NCBI RefSeq assembly: GCF_018873765.1
Contig: NC_057916.1
Location: 33,455,501-33,519,500, forward strand
Direction: 5' to 3'
Origin: Telopea speciosissima
Taxonomy: Eukaryota > Streptophyta > Magnoliopsida > Proteales > Proteaceae
DNA length: 64,000 bases
Positions 60,983 to 64,000 of the stretch are shown here, piece after piece. Below the pieces are notes generated by a model. The model was not told where the DNA came from. It ran no database searches and saw only the letters and a list, made by a program, of their open reading frames with translations. The stretch's first letter is position 1, and the number at the start of each line of letters is the position of its first letter. The translations under genes were made by a program, and so were the position numbers.

Positions 60983-62323
60983 TGAGTTTGATTCATCCCA
61001 ACCCTAACCTTTCTTCTTCTAATCCTCTAAACCACCAAACCCTAACGTTCCCCCTTTTTGTTTTTACTTTTCCCAATACCTAAATTCTGCCCAGACCAAA
61101 CCAGCCAACAAAATTCTTCTTTTTTTTTTTTTTGGATCGAACTCTCTTCTCACCGTAAGGAAAATTCGATCCAAGTTACTCCCTCATCTGTCTATCATAA
61201 ACCCTAAAACTCCATCTTTTCCTCTTTTCAAAAACCCTAACCATAACCTTGCTGTCCATTCAAGTTTACATACCTAACTCCATCAAAACATCTCAGGACC
61301 TTCACTGATAGACTCCCCTACCTCAACTTGACATAACCCATACATCAAACCCTAACCTTAATTTCAACAAAAACCTATTTTTGACCTAGCCGATTCACCT
61401 GTTCATAATAGATCCTGATTTACTGGCTCCTAGTTGGTCTTCCACCAATCTAGGACTACATTACCCTTCTCCTTAACTGGCCCTCCACCACTACTAGTAT
61501 TGAACAAAAAATTGTACCTAAAAGTTATGTATTACAGGTCAATCCTATTTCAATAGTACTAATAGGAGGTGTGGGGGAACAAGCACTACATCTAGGAATC
61601 AACAAAACAAAAACTTTGTTAGAAATTACACCTTTCCTTATTGGGATCAGGCCTAACAGAAATGGGTTGGGAAAGACTGCTTCTGTGAAATGTGCTCATG
61701 AATTGATAGTTGTATAACCTTCCAAAGTAGTACAAGCTTTTTCTGTGATATATATTATTGAGGTCACATCAATATCAAAATTGAACATAGGTTGAGAAAT
61801 TCCATGAAAGCCACAAAATCCCCTGAGAACTTCATTTTTATTGTTGAGAGCAGACTCAGTTTTGTCAGTTACTGACTGGTCTTTAAGCTGTAGTGGGTGG
61901 ACGACTGTGCTGACCAGGTAAGGTAGTGAATATTGCCTGATTGAACTGCTCTTTTGAAAATATTTTGGGCTTGAAAAGTTGGTTAGGATGGTGTCAATTC
62001 GCAGAGATCTAGTCATTCTGGTGGGGGTAGGTAGGATGAACCACCCCTCTTAACAAGATCCCATGTAAACCCAAATCAGAAAAGTCAACAATACGGTAAA
62101 AGTCAACCCTCTTTGATGAAGGTCAAACTTTAATTAACACTCACAAACAGTTAGAATAGGTGATCCCCAGAATAGAGCAGTGATCTAATGGTTGGATTAA
62201 TCACAATCATGAATAATCAAATATGAAACTCAAAACCCAAGAATAGGAGAAATTTAATTGCAGGAAATTAGGGACTCTGATCGATCTCAAAGTCTGGTCG
62301 AAGGTCAGTTTTGAATGGTTCTT
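60983..62323. other. Gene-free stretch in presumed ARLB1 intron
   Basis: Begins with CCCTAACC-rich leader-like sequence (60998-61390) that could be the 5' internal region of the Ty3-type fossil. After that nothing is recognised. A 106-codon minus-strand frame (62016-61696) resembles no family I know. Confidence 0.35.
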
Positions 62324-62486
62324 CAAAGGACGTACCCAGTGCACGAGGCTCCCGCCACTGTGGGGTTGGGGAGGGTCATAATGTACGCAGCCTTATCCCT
62401 ACTTTGCAGAGAGGCTGATTGCTGACTCAAACCTGTGACCACTTGGTCACAATGGAGCAACCTTACCGTTGCGCCATGATTCTTCC
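62324..62486 (-). mobile_element. Au-like SINE, well preserved
   Basis: On the minus strand: TGGCGCAACGGTAAGGTTGC (box A), CACAGGTTTGAGTC (box B), then AAGGCTGCGTACATTATGAC and GGCGGGAGCCTCGTGCACTG, in the order of plant Au SINEs. It keeps both promoter boxes and is better preserved than the copy at 41208. No poly-A tail is expected in this family, and the target duplication was not identified. Confidence 0.88.
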
Positions 62487-63204
62487 ACGTCTCAAAATAG
62501 GAACCAGATCCAATGGTCAGATTCAGTATAAAAAATTAATTCTCAGATCTGGATAAAAAACAGAGCATAATCAGGATATTTCTTGGATAGCCAGATCAGT
62601 GTATCTGATCAATACCAAACCCTGGTCAAAGGCCTCTGTTAGGAAGGCCTTGAATACCCCAAAAGACAGGGATGATCTGCTGGCCAGATCTCTCTCGGTC
62701 ACCATTATCGATATCAGCAAAAACATGCCCAAAACAGGGCTGCCGGCAGGTTTTTCTGGTGGTTCCTTTTGCTCAGTCAGTAATAACAACAGCATAACGC
62801 CTATAAATCTCTATATCCATCAAAATTGAACAATAGCATTCAGAAAAAGTACTTACTTGAAGGGAAAACAGAGTGTATAGAGGATAAAGTAGCTAATGGC
62901 CTCCCACCAATAACTTGGAGCAGAATCCCACTGAACCAAGGGGTTTCCCATCCTTCACTGAATCTCAATACAGCTCAATTGAAGAAGACAGAGAAATCTG
63001 TATTCATAAAATTGTGAGCAAGGCCCTTACAAGCTTTTGTTTATAGACAAACTAATAACATAGTCCTAATGTGATTAGGAATGTACATTAGGAATGTAAA
63101 TCCTATTTATTAATAGCAAACATAACTCAAATAGGAAACCAAACTTTACAAGGAAAGAGCTCATGCAAAGGTGAGACTTTAAAATTGAATAAGCAACTTA
63201 AAAT
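62487..63204. other. Gene-free stretch
   Basis: Nothing recognised. Short frames at 62571-62829 on both strands are shadows of each other. Confidence 0.4.
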
Positions 63205-63470
63205 AAAGGGAAAATTTCACGTACCTCCCCTGAGGTTTGCTTAATTACACTTTTACCCGTGAGGTTTGGAAAATCTCACGTACCACCCCTTCTTTCCAAA
63301 CTAATTAACAAAAAAACCCAGTCTGTTAATTGTACACGATAGTTGCTAACGGTAGGTTTTTGAAGTCCTGTTATGACCAATATACCCTTGATGGGGTAAA
63401 ATGACATTAATGTCCTCCTCTCCTTCCCCTGCACCCACGATCATCCACAATTCTGCAGGGCAATTTAAAC
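63205..63470. mobile_element. Possible transposon end
   Basis: GGAAAATTTCACGTACCTCC, CCTGAGGTTTGCTTAATTAC and a second CCGTGAGGTTTGGAAAATCT form the phrase typical of a widespread plant repeat (a DNA transposon end, probably Mutator-like). The opposite end was not found and may lie beyond 64000. Confidence 0.3.
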
Positions 63471-64000
63471 CCTAGAAACCGGCATGGCCCCTCGTGTGAA
63501 AAATTCAATTCCTTTCTTCCCAACACCCTCATTTTTTCACCGCAAGTCCTTTCTCTGTTTCTCTCTCTGTAGAGAGAAAAAAAAAAATCATCTCATGGCT
63601 TCCTCCTCTCTTGCACTCTCCAATGATTATGATACAGATATCCAGGGTGAGTTGTTTATGTCGATTTTATCTTAAGTTCAACGGCATGAAAAGAGATTCA
63701 TCCAAATGCAGCGCATAGATATCCGAACCCTTTTTCCTTAAAGACCCATAAACATTAACGATTTTCCCCAAATTCTGAAACTTCAAGACAACAGTTTCTA
63801 CAACTTCCCTCCAAAACCTAAAAGAAGAGGGACTGTATTTTACGCATACCGTAGAAGCCATTGAGGGTTTTGTTTGAGTCATAAATTTGAGGAGTTAGAA
63901 GATTAAAGAAAACAAAAAACGTAAAGGGAAGGTTTCATTTTCATCAAAATAGATTGATGGCTATTTCTTGATGGAGAATTGGAGCTCATATCCATTTACA
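63471..64000. other. Right edge, no gene assigned
   Basis: A 63-codon frame starting at 63484 (MAPRVKNSIPFF) lies in CT-rich sequence and matches nothing I recognise. A pyrimidine-rich leader with ATGGCTTCCTCCTCTCTTGC (63595) could begin a gene that runs off the window, but there is too little to call. Confidence 0.3.

Overview
This is nuclear DNA from a flowering plant, most likely a eudicot. The reasons are GT-AG introns, AT-rich intergenic sequence, plant-type host genes (an H2A.Z histone, a LONGIFOLIA/TRM protein, an ARLB1-type small GTPase), Au-like SINEs, Ty1/copia fossils and plant-style MITEs. I cannot name the species. No operons, CRISPR arrays or bacterial features are present.

Four host genes are supported. 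(1) H2A.Z histone, plus strand, 5438-9568: two coding exons around a 3.7 kb intron. (2) A four-exon EF-hand-like protein of 323 residues, minus strand, 17887-11864, whose 4.6 kb second intron holds a dead LINE, microsatellites and a diverged duplication. (3) A LONGIFOLIA-type TON1-recruiting-motif protein of about 817 residues, minus strand, 33859-30809, four exons. (4) The first coding exon of an ARLB1-like GTPase, plus strand, 56455-56646; no other exon is visible before the right edge, so its first intron would exceed 7.3 kb.

The rest is mostly mobile-element debris. Layout: 0.7-1.4 kb, a tandem duplication with a striking deletion bias; 2.4-3.3 kb, an 81-bp minisatellite without indels over 11 steps; 19-30 kb, LTR fragments and inverted repeats; 35-36 kb, LINE tails; 41.5-46.6 kb, a nearly full-length but broken copia element with target duplication, inserted in a tRNA-like repeat; 46.8-47.4 kb, a Tourist-like MITE; 53.6-54.2 kb, a copia gag-protease fragment; 57-61 kb, LTR pieces inside the presumed ARLB1 intron.

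The most interesting pattern is a set of short foldback MITEs, nearly palindromic along their whole length. One family has six copies of 167-191 bp (one inside the H2A.Z intron), a second has two copies, and two more types occur once each. One of these single copies has its left arm duplicated in tandem. I found no evidence of a new multi-gene system. The genes are unrelated neighbours and do not form a pathway.
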